From Rhodothermus bifroesti (GTDB lineage: Bacteria; Bacteroidota; Rhodothermia; Rhodothermales; Rhodothermaceae), in assembly GCF_017908595.1 (NCBI RefSeq), contig NZ_JAGKTL010000001.1, positions 186,001-250,000 of the forward strand: a stretch of DNA of 64,000 bases, given 5' to 3'. This document shows positions 1 to 10,200 of this stretch, piece by piece (the first letter of the stretch is position 1; each line of letters starts with the position of its first letter). The notes beneath the pieces are model-generated. The model saw only the letters and a program-made list of their open reading frames with translations. It did no database searches and was not told the origin of the DNA. Position numbers and translations under genes: made by a program.

Positions 1-1
1 C

Positions 2-1825
2 TGCCAGGCTGAATACGACGACCCTCAAAACCGGCGCTTTCATGCCCAACCCAACGCATGCCCTGACTGCGGCCCTCAGCTGCAACTTTGGGATCAGGCA
101 GGACATGTACTCGCTGAACGGGACGAAGCGCTCCGGCAGGCCACCGAGGCTATTCGACAAGGGCAAATCGTGGCTGTTAAAGGGCTAGGCGGTTTTCACC
201 TGATCGTTGATGCCCGCAATGAAGCCGCGGTGCACCGACTTCGGCTACGCAAAAATCGAGAGGCCAAGCCGTTTGCCCTGATGTATCCATCGCTCGAAGC
301 CGTGCAGGCACATGCCTTTGTCTCGGCATCCGAAGCTGCCCTGCTGAGTTCATCGGCTGCACCGATTGTGTTGCTGCGCCGCACCGAAGCCAGCTGGGAC
401 GCGCTAGCCCCTTCGGTAGCACCAGGGAATCCTTATTTAGGCATCATGTTGCCCTACACGCCCTTGCACCACCTGCTGCTGCAAGAACTCGACTTCCCTG
501 TAGTAGCCACCAGCGGCAATCGTTCCGAAGAGCCTATCTGTACCAGCGAGCACGAGGCATTGACGCGGCTTAGCGGGCTAGCCGACCTATTTTTGGTGCA
601 TAACCGACCCATTGCTCGTTACTGCGACGACTCGGTGGTGCGCTTGGTGGCCGGACAGCCTGTTTTTCTCCGGCGGGCACGCGGTTATGCCCCTTTACCT
701 GTCCAGCTCGCTGAAGACTGGCCCGATCGCCCCTTGCAGGTGCTGGCTGTTGGCGGCCACTTGAAAAACACCGTGGCGCTGGCTGTAGGCCACACTGTTT
801 GGCTTAGCCAACACATTGGCGATCTGGAAACGGCCGAAGCACGCGCGGCTTTTGTCCGCGTCATCAACGACTTGCAACAGCTCTATGAGCAAGGCCCCGA
901 GGCCGTAGCTTGCGACGCTCATCCCGACTATGCTTCCACACACCATGCCTACCGGCTAAAGCGACCAGTAACCACCGTCCAACATCACTTGGCACACGTG
1001 TGGGCTTGCATGGCCGAGCACCACCTAAAGCCTCCTGTAGTGGGCTTTGCCTGGGACGGCACGGGCTACGGTCCAGATGGTACGGTCTGGGGTGGAGAGT
1101 GCTTTTTGATTACTTCGGAGCGGGCCCTGCGGCTAGCCTATTTGCGACCGTTTCGGTTGCCAGGGGGCGAGGCTGCCCTGCGCGAACCTCGCCGAGCAGC
1201 ACTGGGCTTGCTGCATAGCTGGAAAGGCGCTGAAGCCTTAGAGCTAGTGCCCTCCATGCGTGAGGTGTTTTCACCTACTGAGCACCAGCTACTCTGTCGT
1301 ATGCTTGAACGCGGCCTAAACGCTCCATGGACTACCAGTGTGGGACGACTTTTCGATGCTGTAGCAGCCCTACTGGGTTTGTGCCTGTACAACCGGTTCG
1401 AGGGCGAGGCCGCTATGCGGTTGGAGTTTGAAGCCGAAAAGGCTGCGGCGTCAGGCATGCCATATTCCCTTACGCTCCAGCCTCAGGGCCACCAGCTTGT
1501 GCTCGACTGGGGGCCGCTGCTTGAAGCGTTGCTGGCCGATCATCGTCAAGGCGTGCCGAAAAGCCTTATGGCGCGACGCTTTCATGATGGGCTGGCTGTT
1601 GCTATCCTACACATAGCCCAGCACATCGGCTGCCCCCATGTTGTGCTCAGCGGCGGGTGCTTTCAAAACCGATTGCTTACCGAAAGTGCACTCCGGCTGT
1701 GCGCAGCAGCCGGATTTCTCCCCTATATTCACCGTCAGCTACCCCCTGGCGACGGCAGCTTGGCCCTAGGCCAGGTCGCTGCACTGCGCTGGGGCATAAC
1801 CCAACCCGAACGACCATGTGCTTAG
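2..1825 (+). CDS. hypF: Carbamoyltransferase HypF, 5'-truncated by window start
   Basis: HypF makes the cyanide ligands of the [NiFe]-hydrogenase active site by carbamoylating the C-terminal Cys of HypE, using carbamoyl phosphate and ATP. The frame is open from base 2, so the gene begins before the window; 607 C-terminal residues are visible of a family length of about 750-780. The first visible residues are the end of the zinc-finger region (CQAEYDDPQNRRFHAQ, then ACPDCGP). A YrdC-like domain follows (KGLGGFHLIVDA near residue 58, TSGNRSEEPIC), then a Kae1-like domain with the metal motif HHLAH and LSGGCFQNRLL near the C terminus. The acylphosphatase domain lies upstream of the window. The stop codon overlaps the hypC start, so translation is probably coupled. 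Identity is secure. Confidence 0.96.
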   Translation, partial: CQAEYDDPQNRRFHAQPNACPDCGPQLQLWDQAGHVLAERDEALRQATEAIRQGQIVAVKGLGGFHLIVDARNEAAVHRLRLRKNREAKPFALMYPSLEAVQAHAFVSASEAALLSSSAAPIVLLRRTEASWDALAPSVAPGNPYLGIMLPYTPLHHLLLQELDFPVVATSGNRSEEPICTSEHEALTRLSGLADLFLVHNRPIARYCDDSVVRLVAGQPVFLRRARGYAPLPVQLAEDWPDRPLQVLAVGGHLKNTVALAVGHTVWLSQHIGDLETAEARAAFVRVINDLQQLYEQGPEAVACDAHPDYASTHHAYRLKRPVTTVQHHLAHVWACMAEHHLKPPVVGFAWDGTGYGPDGTVWGGECFLITSERALRLAYLRPFRLPGGEAALREPRRAALGLLHSWKGAEALELVPSMREVFSPTEHQLLCRMLERGLNAPWTTSVGRLFDAVAALLGLCLYNRFEGEAAMRLEFEAEKAAASGMPYSLTLQPQGHQLVLDWGPLLEALLADHRQGVPKSLMARRFHDGLAVAILHIAQHIGCPHVVLSGGCFQNRLLTESALRLCAAAGFLPYIHRQLPPGDGSLALGQVAALRWGITQPERPCA

Positions 1826-2073
1826 CTATTCCGGGTAAGATTGTCGCTATCACCCAGGACGAACCGCTCTCTCGCGTCGGCAAGGTTGACTTCGGGGGCA
1901 TCTTTAAGGAAGTCAACCTAACGCTTGTGCCGGAAGCCCGCGTGGGTGACTACGTCATGGTGCACGTAGGCGTAGCTATTAGCGTCGTGGACGAAGCCGA
2001 AGCCTATCGCGTCTTTGAGTACCTGCAGCAAATAGATGAGCTGACCGAGCTCAAGCCCCCAGAAATGCCATGA
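1816..2073 (+). CDS. hypC: Hydrogenase maturation chaperone HypC
   Basis: HypC (85 aa) is the small chaperone that, with HypD, assembles the Fe(CN)2CO unit and delivers it to the hydrogenase large-subunit precursor. The start is the ATG at 1816, inside the 3' end of hypF, because it gives the family's invariant N terminus MCLAIPGK, whose Cys2 is needed for function. A longer in-frame ORF begins at 1657 but its extra residues have no family similarity. The OB-fold pattern [13 protein letters not shown] is visible at residues 40-56. The gene overlaps hypF by 10 bp and hypD by 4 bp (ATGA). Confidence 0.96.
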   Translation: MCLAIPGKIVAITQDEPLSRVGKVDFGGIFKEVNLTLVPEARVGDYVMVHVGVAISVVDEAEAYRVFEYLQQIDELTELKPPEMP

Positions 2074-3179
2074 AATTCATCGACGAATACCGCAACCGTG
2101 AGGCCGCACTGCGCTACGCCCAACGCATTGCCAAAATCACGACGCGGCCCTGGACCATCATGGAAGTCTGTGGGGGCCAAACGCACGCCATCGTGCGCTT
2201 TGGCATCGATGAACTGCTCCCTCCAGGCCTGACGCTGGTGCATGGCCCAGGTTGTCCGGTTTGCGTCACCCCCGTGGAGCTGATCGACAAAGCCCTGGCG
2301 ATTGCTTCCCTGCCCGGCGTGATCTTTTGTTCTTTTGGAGACATGCTGCGCGTGCCAGGAAGCCGTGGCGACCTATTTTCGGTCAAAGCGCAGGGCGCAG
2401 ACGTCCGCATTGTTTACTCACCCCTAGATGCGGTGCGCCTAGCGCAACAATACCCTGATCGCGAGGTCGTTTTTTTTGCTGTAGGCTTTGAGACCACGGC
2501 CCCGGCCAACGCGCTGGCTGTGCTCGAAGCCCATCGACGCGGCTTGAAGAATTTTTCGATGCTCGTAGCGCACGTGCTTGTTCCTCCCGCAATGGAAGCG
2601 ATCCTACAGTCTCCCAATAACCGCGTGCAGGGTTTTCTGGCCGCTGGCCATGTGTGCACGGTGATGGGCTACAGGGAGTACGAGCCAATTGCGAAAAAAT
2701 ACCGGGTACCCATTGTTGTAACCGGATTCGAGCCCCTTGACCTGCTCCAAGGATTGTATATGTGCATCCGGCAGCTGGAGGCGGGCCGCTTCGAGGTAGA
2801 AAACCAATACACGCGTTCGGTTCGGCGCCAAGGCAACCTAACAGCGCAGCAGCATATTCGGGAAGTGTTCGAGGTCGTGCCCCGCAAATGGCGCGGCATC
2901 GGCGAACTGCCTCAAAGCGGGCTAGGCCTGCGGGCTCCCTATCGTGCCTACGACGCCGAGCAGAAATTCGGTGTCGCCCCCCTGGCTGCCCAAGAAGCCT
3001 CGGAGTGCATCGCTGGAGAAGTGCTACAAGGGGCCAAAAAGCCGACCGCATGTCCAGCATTTGGCACGCGCTGCACCCCTGAACATCCGCTGGGTGCACC
3101 CATGGTGTCGTCCGAGGGAGCCTGCGCAGCCTACTACCGCTACCGTCGCTTTACACCGTCGTACGTCTCAGGGTTATGA
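2070..3179 (+). CDS. hypD: Hydrogenase maturation Fe-S protein HypD
   Basis: HypD (369 aa) is the [4Fe-4S] scaffold on which the iron of the [NiFe] site receives its CN and CO ligands, working with HypC and HypE. Signature segments are CGGQTHAI (about residue 33), [11 protein letters not shown] (about 57), [11 protein letters not shown] (about 90) and GFETTAP (about 137). Several conserved cysteines near the C terminus ([18 protein letters not shown]) probably ligate the cluster. Length is normal. It starts within hypC (ATGA) and its stop overlaps hypE in the same way, so the four genes form one tightly coupled operon. Confidence 0.97.
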   Translation: MKFIDEYRNREAALRYAQRIAKITTRPWTIMEVCGGQTHAIVRFGIDELLPPGLTLVHGPGCPVCVTPVELIDKALAIASLPGVIFCSFGDMLRVPGSRGDLFSVKAQGADVRIVYSPLDAVRLAQQYPDREVVFFAVGFETTAPANALAVLEAHRRGLKNFSMLVAHVLVPPAMEAILQSPNNRVQGFLAAGHVCTVMGYREYEPIAKKYRVPIVVTGFEPLDLLQGLYMCIRQLEAGRFEVENQYTRSVRRQGNLTAQQHIREVFEVVPRKWRGIGELPQSGLGLRAPYRAYDAEQKFGVAPLAAQEASECIAGEVLQGAKKPTACPAFGTRCTPEHPLGAPMVSSEGACAAYYRYRRFTPSYVSGL

Positions 3180-4225
3180 GTGACGCCTTCTCCCTTGAAT
3201 GCCCACTGCCCCTGCAGCAGTATCCACACGTACTGCTCGCCCATGGTGGAGGGGGCCGGCTCATGCAACAGCTCATCGACACCTTCACGGCCGCTTTTGC
3301 CAATGCCGAGCTGCACCGCCGTCACGATGGGGCAGTGCTTACCCTTGCAGACGCCAGGCTAGCGTTCACCACCGATGCGTTCGTGGTGCATCCGCTTTTC
3401 TTCCCCGGAGGCGACATTGGCAAGCTAGCGGTTTTCGGCACGGTAAACGACCTGGCCATGTGCGGTGCCCGAGCGCTATATCTAAGCGTCAGCTTTATTC
3501 TCGAAGAAGGACTACCTATGGAAACGCTCTGGCGCGTGGTGCAGTCGATGCAGGCCGCTGCCCAGGAAGCCCATGTCCAAATCGTCACCGGCGACACCAA
3601 AGTGGTTGATCGCGGCAAGGGCGATGGGCTTTTTGTGAGCACCTCCGGCATCGGAATCATAGAACACAACCAGCACATTGGTCCCGAAGCCGTGCGGCCA
3701 GGCGATGCCATCCTCCTGAGCGGCGACATTGGCCGCCACGGCATTGCCATTATGGCTGTACGCGAGGGACTGGCCTTTGAGACCGAAATCGCAAGCGATT
3801 GTGCCTTGCTCTCTACACCGGTGCTGCAATTGCTTGAAGCTGGCATCGAGGTGCATTGCCTACGCGACCTAACCCGTGGGGGACTGGCCGCAGCCTTAAT
3901 TGAAATTGCCCAAACCGCCAGGCTATGCTTCCAGCTCGAAGAGACGGCCATTCCCGTGCGGCCAGAAGTGCAGAGCGCTTGCGAGCTGCTGGGACTTGAC
4001 CCCTTGTACGTAGCCAATGAAGGGCGTTTTGTAGCCTTCGTGCCCGAAACCGAAGCAGCACGGGCTCTGGACGTGCTGCGCAAAGTGCCCGTAAGTGCCG
4101 GCGCCTGCCTTATCGGTCACGTAACAACCGACGATCCAAATGGACTTGTCACACTCCACACTGCCATCGGTACCCAGCGCATTCTTGACCTGCTCAGCGG
4201 CGAGCAATTGCCCCGCATCTGCTAA
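3176..4225 (+). CDS. hypE: Hydrogenase maturation carbamoyl dehydratase HypE
   Basis: HypE (349 aa) is the ATP-dependent dehydratase that turns the thiocarboxamide on its own C-terminal Cys into thiocyanate, the cyanide donor. It belongs to the PurM/ThiL fold. Visible family motifs are the N-terminal [12 protein letters not shown], the ATP-binding [28 protein letters not shown], and the diagnostic C-terminal PRIC with Cys as the final residue. The start ATG at 3176 overlaps the hypD stop. It is the last gene of the hyp operon on this side. No hydrogenase structural gene, hypA or hypB is in view, so these must lie upstream or elsewhere. Confidence 0.97.
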   Translation: MSDAFSLECPLPLQQYPHVLLAHGGGGRLMQQLIDTFTAAFANAELHRRHDGAVLTLADARLAFTTDAFVVHPLFFPGGDIGKLAVFGTVNDLAMCGARALYLSVSFILEEGLPMETLWRVVQSMQAAAQEAHVQIVTGDTKVVDRGKGDGLFVSTSGIGIIEHNQHIGPEAVRPGDAILLSGDIGRHGIAIMAVREGLAFETEIASDCALLSTPVLQLLEAGIEVHCLRDLTRGGLAAALIEIAQTARLCFQLEETAIPVRPEVQSACELLGLDPLYVANEGRFVAFVPETEAARALDVLRKVPVSAGACLIGHVTTDDPNGLVTLHTAIGTQRILDLLSGEQLPRIC

Positions 4226-4280
4226 AGCTGCATCGTGACGAAACAGCCAACGCCGACACCTAGAGCGATGGCCCTTCCTT

Positions 4281-4475
4281 CTAGGCTTTTAGATCAATAT
4301 GTTGGCCTATTGGTCCAACAGGGGAAGCAGGCGCCTCTGAGGACGCGTTTGGAGCATCGGGCTTTGGACGCTTGCGACGCGGGCGTTCCTCAGCACTACC
4401 CTCCCGATAAGGGTCTCTATCGGCCGATGCTTCCGTTACCCTAGGTAGCCATCCAATATCGCCGGGCTGCATCAT
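4281..4475 (-). CDS. Possible small charged protein (64 aa), unknown
   Basis: This 64-residue frame begins with two adjacent ATG codons preceded by a reasonable Shine-Dalgarno stretch (GAGG about 5-9 nt upstream). It follows the EamA gene on the same strand after 50 bp. The predicted product is hydrophilic and low in complexity: an acidic/basic N-terminal half (EERPRRKRPKPDAP), then a Pro/Ala/Ser stretch, ending in HIDLKA. Composition differs from the Ser/Arg-rich shadow frames seen opposite other genes. I do not recognise a family. Without a homologue search it remains a candidate; the 4226-4525 interval otherwise shows nothing I can name. Confidence 0.4.
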   Translation of the reverse strand: MMQPGDIGWLPRVTEASADRDPYREGSAEERPRRKRPKPDAPNASSEAPASPVGPIGQHIDLKA

Positions 4476-4525
4476 AAGCCCTCACAATGCTGATACTTTC
4501 TGTTAAACATCGGACATTGCTAAAA

Positions 4526-5425
4526 TTATTTAAAGTTCCCGTGCACAGCGCCCGGAACACTGCGTCGGGAAAAGGGGCGAAGTTGAGACAGCAGCATACC
4601 CCCGAGCATTAGGCCGCAGCCGATAAGCTGGCGCAGGGTAAGCGTTTCATCTAACAGCCACCAGCCGCCTAGCGCCGCAAAAACAGCTTCTAGGCTGAAG
4701 AGAATCGCGGCATGTGTGGGATGCGCTTCGCGCTGAGCCACAACTTGAAGGGTATAGCCAATGCCTACGGAAAGCACCCCTGCATACAGTAACGCTCCCC
4801 AGGCATCGCGAGCCACAAGAAAGGAAGGGGCTTCCCAAAGGATAGCCGCCAAACTACTTAACCCGGCGCATGCCACAAACTGCATAAAAGCTAACCGAAA
4901 GGGCGGCATGCGATGCGCGTAGCGATCAATCAGATGAATGTGAAAAGCCCAGCAGATGGCGCTTGCCAATACAAGCACATCGCCAGGATTAACCGAGGGC
5001 GTCTCTGCAACGCTGAGCAGGTACATTCCTGCGGCAGCCAGCCCAGTGCCTAGCCAGGCTTCTTTGTAGGTGCGTTGCTTGAGCAGCACGCCTAGCAAAG
5101 GCACGAAAACCACATAAAGTCCCGTAATAAAACCAGCCTTGCCAGCCGTGGTATAAACAAGCCCGATCTGCTGCGTCGAAGCCCCCAAAAACAAAATCCC
5201 CCCGGCCAGTAATCCTACCCGAAGCTGGACGGTTGCCGGAAGCGCCCCCGGATCGCGTCGCCTCAGCAACGGCACGAGGACCAGACTGCCCATCGCAAAG
5301 CGTAGCGCGTTAAACCAAAATGGCCCCATATGCTCCATACCTACACGCTGCGCCACAAACGCAAAACCCCAGATGGCCGTAGCGAGCACAATGAGCAAAT
5401 CGGATTGGAGCGTTCTGGTCTTCAT
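4526..5425 (-). CDS. EamA/DMT-family inner-membrane transporter
   Basis: This 299-residue protein has the duplicated five-helix architecture of the drug/metabolite transporter superfamily. The N-terminal repeat opens with LIVLATAIWGFAFVAQR and the second begins near DVLVLASAICWAFHIHLIDRY, giving about ten hydrophobic helices. The first repeat ends before a short basic loop (RRRDPG), and the tail is cytoplasmic and basic. Substrate cannot be inferred; family members export amino acids, metabolites or drugs. The start ATG at 5425 has a clear purine-rich site (GGGAGAGAGGT) just upstream. It is transcribed away from rsmB. Confidence 0.88.
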   Translation of the reverse strand: MKTRTLQSDLLIVLATAIWGFAFVAQRVGMEHMGPFWFNALRFAMGSLVLVPLLRRRDPGALPATVQLRVGLLAGGILFLGASTQQIGLVYTTAGKAGFITGLYVVFVPLLGVLLKQRTYKEAWLGTGLAAAGMYLLSVAETPSVNPGDVLVLASAICWAFHIHLIDRYAHRMPPFRLAFMQFVACAGLSSLAAILWEAPSFLVARDAWGALLYAGVLSVGIGYTLQVVAQREAHPTHAAILFSLEAVFAALGGWWLLDETLTLRQLIGCGLMLGGMLLSQLRPFSRRSVPGAVHGNFK

Positions 5426-5747
5426 ACCTCTCTCCCGTCATCTGTGGGTGGCGCATAATACACCGTTGTCTTCTTTTCCACCAAATGCTTTGCGATTTTT
5501 ACTGGAACCTGCGCTTCAGGCTTTTGTCTTAAGAGGCCCGTCACAAGCACGCCCCAAAGGCGCCTTCACGGTTGCCCTGAAGCATAATCTTGACCCCTAG
5601 CCCGAGCTGACGCGGCATAGTGCACCGCCGATCAGGCACGTGCCTCAATCGGTCGAGCAAAACAGCTAGCGCTCGGTGGGCTGCCTGCGGGAATCCTACC
5701 CAGGCATCCTTCACCTGGGGTAAAAAACCGCTTAAACGTTTCGTTTT
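5426..5747. other. 322-bp intergenic region with palindrome and competing stems
   Basis: This gap separates the divergent EamA and rsmB genes and holds no convincing ORF. By eye it contains a 12-bp perfect palindrome, AGGCACGTGCCT (5634-5645). Near rsmB, TGCCTG (5682-5687) can pair with CAGGCA (5701-5706), and ACCCAGG (5698-5704) with CCTGGGGT (5714-5721, one bulge). These two stems share bases and exclude each other. No TAnnTTTG-type promoter box was found. Confidence 0.5.
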
Positions 5748-7037
5748 ATGCTGCTTCGCGTCTATCCGTTTTGGGTCGCCTCAGTAGTTGACGTGCTGCA
5801 GGAGATCCGCTGTTCTCCGCTACCTGCCGACACCGTGCTGCAGCAGTTCTTTCGCAAACACCGAAAAATGGGCAAACGGGATCGGGCTTTTGTAGCCGAG
5901 ACCGTTTATGGCATGCTGCGCCACTACCGACGGCTGGCCTATGCTGCCCAAGACCAAGCTAGCGATGTACGCTTTCTCGTGCTGCTCTATCTTCGGGTAT
6001 TCGGCTTTGGAGCAGCGAGCTTGGATCTGCCCATAAGCTTGTCCGAGCGTAGCAGGCTTGAGGCTGCGGCTCGACGTTTTCAAGCGCCTGCGCTGCCTGC
6101 AGATCCGGTCGCAGCGCTTGGCATCACCTATAGTTTGCCCGACTGGCTGGTGGCTGCATGGATGGCCGCGTTGCCTTACGAGGCTGTCGAGAGGCGTTGC
6201 GCTGCCTTAAAAGAACCCGCTCCCCTAACTATCCGGGTCAATACGCTGAAAGCCGATCGCGAAACTGTCCGGCAACGCCTACGGGCTGAAGGCTTTCCCA
6301 GCCAACCCACACCGTACAGTCCTACAGGACTGATTCTTGAAGAAAAAGCTTTTATTTTTCGAACGCGTGCTTTTCAAGAAGGCTTATTTGAAGTGCAGGA
6401 TGAAGGCAGCCAGCTGATCAGCTTACTTACTGAAGCCAAGCCAGGACAAGTAGTCGTGGATGGATGCGCAGGAGGTGGAGGCAAAACGTTGCATTTGGCC
6501 GCTCTAATGCAAGGTAAAGGGCGGCTGTATGCCTTCGACGTCCACAAAGCCCGTCTGCAGGAACTGCGCCCACGGGCGCGCCGCGCCGACGTGCACAACA
6601 TCCGACTCCACGTGCTCCCGCACAACCGGGCGCCGATTGTGCAGCGGCTCTATGGCAAGGCCGATGTGGTCCTGATCGACGCCCCTTGCAGCGGCAGCGG
6701 CGTGCTTCGACGCAACCCAGACGCAGCCTGGAAAATCACACCAGAGCGCCTCGCTGCCCTGGTCGCGCAGCAGCAACAAATCCTCGAAGCTTATGCCCCT
6801 CTCGTCCGCCCAGGCGGCAGACTCGTCTATGCTACCTGTTCCCTGCTCGCTGAAGAAAACGAACGCCAGATCGAAACTTTTCTAGCACAACATCCCGAAT
6901 TCACCCTACTCAGTGCTGCTGAAGTGCTTCAGCGACAACACATCGCCCTGCCCGGACAAACCGATGCCTTTCTGCGTTTAGAACCTGCCACGCACGGCAC
7001 CGACGGTTTCTTCGCGGCCATACTCCTACGCACCTAA
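5748..7037 (+). CDS. RsmB/NOL1-NOP2-Sun family rRNA cytosine-C5 methyltransferase
   Basis: This 429-residue SAM-dependent enzyme is expected to methylate a cytosine at C5 in 16S rRNA (RsmB-like) or another RNA. The N-terminal region (about 20-130) resembles the NusB-like RNA-binding domain of RsmB (KRDRAFVAETVYGMLRHYRRL). The catalytic half shows the SAM motif VVDGCAGGGGKTLHL (about 235) and both Sun-family cysteines, DAPCSGSG (about 311) and YATCSLLAEEN (about 360), the latter being the usual nucleophile. No strong ribosome-binding site precedes the ATG at 5748, so a slightly later start is possible. Exact target base is not determinable here. Confidence 0.9.
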   Translation: MLLRVYPFWVASVVDVLQEIRCSPLPADTVLQQFFRKHRKMGKRDRAFVAETVYGMLRHYRRLAYAAQDQASDVRFLVLLYLRVFGFGAASLDLPISLSERSRLEAAARRFQAPALPADPVAALGITYSLPDWLVAAWMAALPYEAVERRCAALKEPAPLTIRVNTLKADRETVRQRLRAEGFPSQPTPYSPTGLILEEKAFIFRTRAFQEGLFEVQDEGSQLISLLTEAKPGQVVVDGCAGGGGKTLHLAALMQGKGRLYAFDVHKARLQELRPRARRADVHNIRLHVLPHNRAPIVQRLYGKADVVLIDAPCSGSGVLRRNPDAAWKITPERLAALVAQQQQILEAYAPLVRPGGRLVYATCSLLAEENERQIETFLAQHPEFTLLSAAEVLQRQHIALPGQTDAFLRLEPATHGTDGFFAAILLRT

Positions 7038-7146
7038 GCTCTTAGACCTCACGCTGCCACTGCTAGCACGAGCAAGCTGCTTTGGGCATGCATTTCACGC
7101 AGCTAGTTCATTCCCAAAATGAATCGATTCAAAAATGCTATCAAAA

Positions 7147-7177
7147 TTTAACAACCCGTAGAAAGGGTCGATATTTG
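7147..7177 (+). promoter_or_regulatory. Candidate Bacteroidota-type promoter for the propeller-MCP gene
   Basis: A TTTA box (7147-7150), a 19-nt spacer and GATATTTG (7170-7177) fit the Bacteroidota pattern TTTG-N19-21-TAnnTTTG with two mismatches in total. The implied start site near 7184 leaves a 5' leader of about 27 nt before the ATG at 7211. This is pattern matching only. Confidence 0.33.
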
Positions 7178-7210
7178 AAGCCAAAGCGTATCTAGCAGGT
7201 GTAGCGCAAC

Positions 7211-10200
7211 ATGGCATATAAGCACTGGACCTGGACCGTAGCCCTACTGCTAGGGATTGCTACGCTCCAAGCACAACCGACACGGCTTCGGTTCACCCAT
7301 CTGACCAGCGATGAAGGGCTTTCCCGCTCATGGGTGACTGCTATAGTGCAGGACTCGTTGGGCTTTTTGTGGATTGGTACGGCTGGGGGTTTAAACCGCT
7401 ACGATGGCTACCGCTTCACGCTTTACGAGCACGATCCGCGCGACAGCTCGAGCCTGAGCAGCAGCTACATTCGTTGCCTGTATGTTGACCGTCGGGGTAC
7501 GCTTTGGGTTGGTACCGATGCTGGCCTAAGCCGCTACATTCCTGAGCAAGACGCTTTTTATAACTACACCGTAAGCAGTCGCACTGGCTTTCAAGGTGGA
7601 GCCGTCCAAGATATCGTAGAAGACCGTAGGGGTATGCTTTGGATGGCCAGCACCAATGGCCTATATCGTTATGATCCTAAACGCGGGGTTTTTACCCTTT
7701 ACCGTAACGATCCCGCCCAAGCATCTAGCCTGAGCCACAACGACGTGCGGGCTTTACTAGAAGACCGTAAAGGTAATCTTTGGGTGGCTACCGCTGGTGG
7801 ACTAGACCGCTTCGACGCTGCCAGTGGCACGTTTGAACACTTCCGCCATGATCCTCGCGATGCACGCAGCCTGCCGCACAATGTGCTTATGGATTTGGTC
7901 GAAGATCCTTACGGCTACCTCTGGGTGGCAACCGATGGCGGTGGGCTGGGGAGGTTGAATCTGCAGGCGATTGGCCGCGGCTTTGATCGCTTTCGCCATG
8001 ACCCTCGCAATCCTCGAAGCTTGGCCATCGATCGCGTACGCGTGCTTTATGTCGATCGCAAAGGCCAACTCTGGGTTGGCACAGAAAACGGGGGGCTAGA
8101 TCTTTTCGACTACAAAACCGAAACATTTTATCACAACCGACGCAGTCGTACTGATCCTAGTAGCTTAAACAACGAATCGATCTGGGCGCTCTTTCAAGAT
8201 CGGACTGGTAACCTGTGGGTTGGCACGTTTGCTGGCGGGCTCAACGTGCTTAAGCCAAACAGCAATGCCATCGAACACTACCGCAGCATTCCCGGCGATC
8301 CCTACAGCCTGAATGCTAATGCCATAAGCCGTTTTTACGAAGACCGAAAGGGAAACCTTTGGGTAGCTACGGATGGCGGGGGCTTTCATCGATTCGACCG
8401 CCAAACAGGTCGCTTCTATGGCTACAGTATGGCCAATACGAACCTCCGCACCGATGCGATTTTTGCTATGACAGAGGATGCCGAAGGCAATCTCTGGGTT
8501 GGCGGCTGGGGTGGGGGCATTGCCCGTTTCGATCGCGCACGGGAGCGCTTTACCGAGCATTTCGACGAAACCAATCTGCTTCTTACACCCCACGTGTTTG
8601 ATGCCCTTGTGGATGAACAGAACCGGCTTTGGGTGGCGAACTTTCTGGGTGGGCTGGTGCGCATCGATCTCAACACCCGAAAGTCCCACGTATACACTCC
8701 AGAAAACAGTGGCCTAAGCAGCAATCAGATTCTCCGCATGCTGCGCGATCCGGAAGGGCGCCTTGTACTAGCCACACAAAATGCCGGCGTAAGCATTTTT
8801 GATCCACTTACGGAAACGTTTACCACCTATCAACACGACCCCAACAATGCCAACAGCCTCAGCAGCAATTCGGTGCTTGCTATCCTTGCGCCTGATGCGT
8901 ACACGCTCTGGGTAGGGACGCAACACGGTCTCAACCACATCGACCGCCGTACAGGCGCCACGGCCCGCTACTATCGCGAAGATGGCCTTCCGAGCAATAT
9001 CATCGTTGGTTTGGCACGCGACCACGCAGGACGCCTATGGGTGGCGACCAACAGCGGCTTATGTCGCTTCGATCCTCAGGAAAAAAGCTGCGTGCTTTAT
9101 ACCAAAGCAGATGGTTTGCAGGGCAACGAGTTCAACCGCTTTTCAGATTACGTCTCGCGAGATGGGGCTCTTTACTTTGGGGGCTTTAACGGATTCAACG
9201 TGATTTATCCCGAACGCTTTGTGCAGAACACCACACCGCCTTTGATCGTGTTGACCGACTTCCGGCTGTTTAACCAACCCGTACGCATTGGCACCAAAGA
9301 TAGTCCGCTGCAGCAACACATTAGCGTAACACGCACGCTGAAGCTTGCTTACTGGCAAAACGTCGTGACTTTTGAGTTTGCTGCACTGGACTTTACGGCG
9401 CCTTCGAAAAATCGTTATGCCTACAAGCTCGAAGGTTTCGACCTGGACTGGAACGAGGTGGGGCCACAGCGAACGGCTACCTACAGCAATCTGGATCCAG
9501 GTCGCTACGTGCTGCTTGTTCGCGGTACGAATAACGATGGTCTCTGGAGCACGCAACCAGCCAAACTGGAGCTTATCATCACGCCGCCTTTTTGGGAGAC
9601 GTGGTGGTTTCGCGCTTTTGTCGTTTCAGCGCTTATCGCCTCTGTTGCAGCCGTGGTCCAACGCACCAGGCAACGCCATAAGTACCTAGAATCCGTCAAT
9701 GCCGAACTGGCCGCCATGAACCAGCGGCTTGAAGCTGAGATGCGGCATGCTGCCGAAGCTGAACAGGAAAAACGGCGCGCACTCGAAGAGGCTGCCGAAC
9801 ACGATCGCCAAGCCAAAGCCCAGCTCGAAGCCCAGCAGCAATACCTGGAGCATAGCGTGCTGGAAATGCTCTCAGCAATGGAACGCTTCTCACGGGGTGA
9901 CCTTACCGTATCGCTTAGCGCCACTCAGGAGGATGCCATTGGTCGCCTGTTTACTGGATTTAACCAGGCAGTAGCAAACATCGAAGCCATCCTGCGTGAA
10001 GTCACTTCGGTCGTCCAGGCTACGGCCGACACCAGCCGGGAAATTTCGCATAACTCAGACGAACTAGCCGCAGGCGTGCAGCAACTTACCTATCAGACGG
10101 CCGAAGTGGCTAGCGCGATCGAAGAGATGGTGCGCACCACTGCAGAAACCACGCGCAGCCTTAGCCAGGCTGCAGCACTAGCCGAACAATCTTCTGCCCA

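Noticed and set aside
2383-4083. Long minus-strand frames opposite hypD and hypE (238 and 253 codons)
   Set aside because: Ser/Arg/Pro-rich composition without motifs, fully covered by well-identified hypD and hypE on the plus strand.
4235-4444. 69-codon plus-strand frame after hypE
   Set aside because: GTG start without ribosome-binding site and overlapping the better-supported minus-strand small ORF.
7121-7130. 10-bp palindrome GAATCGATTC upstream of the MCP receptor
   Set aside because: Single short palindrome in an A/T-rich region, expected by chance.
7400-9200. Repetitive-looking DNA in the sensor gene
   Set aside because: Explained by the 14 propeller repeats at protein level; not a nucleotide tandem repeat.
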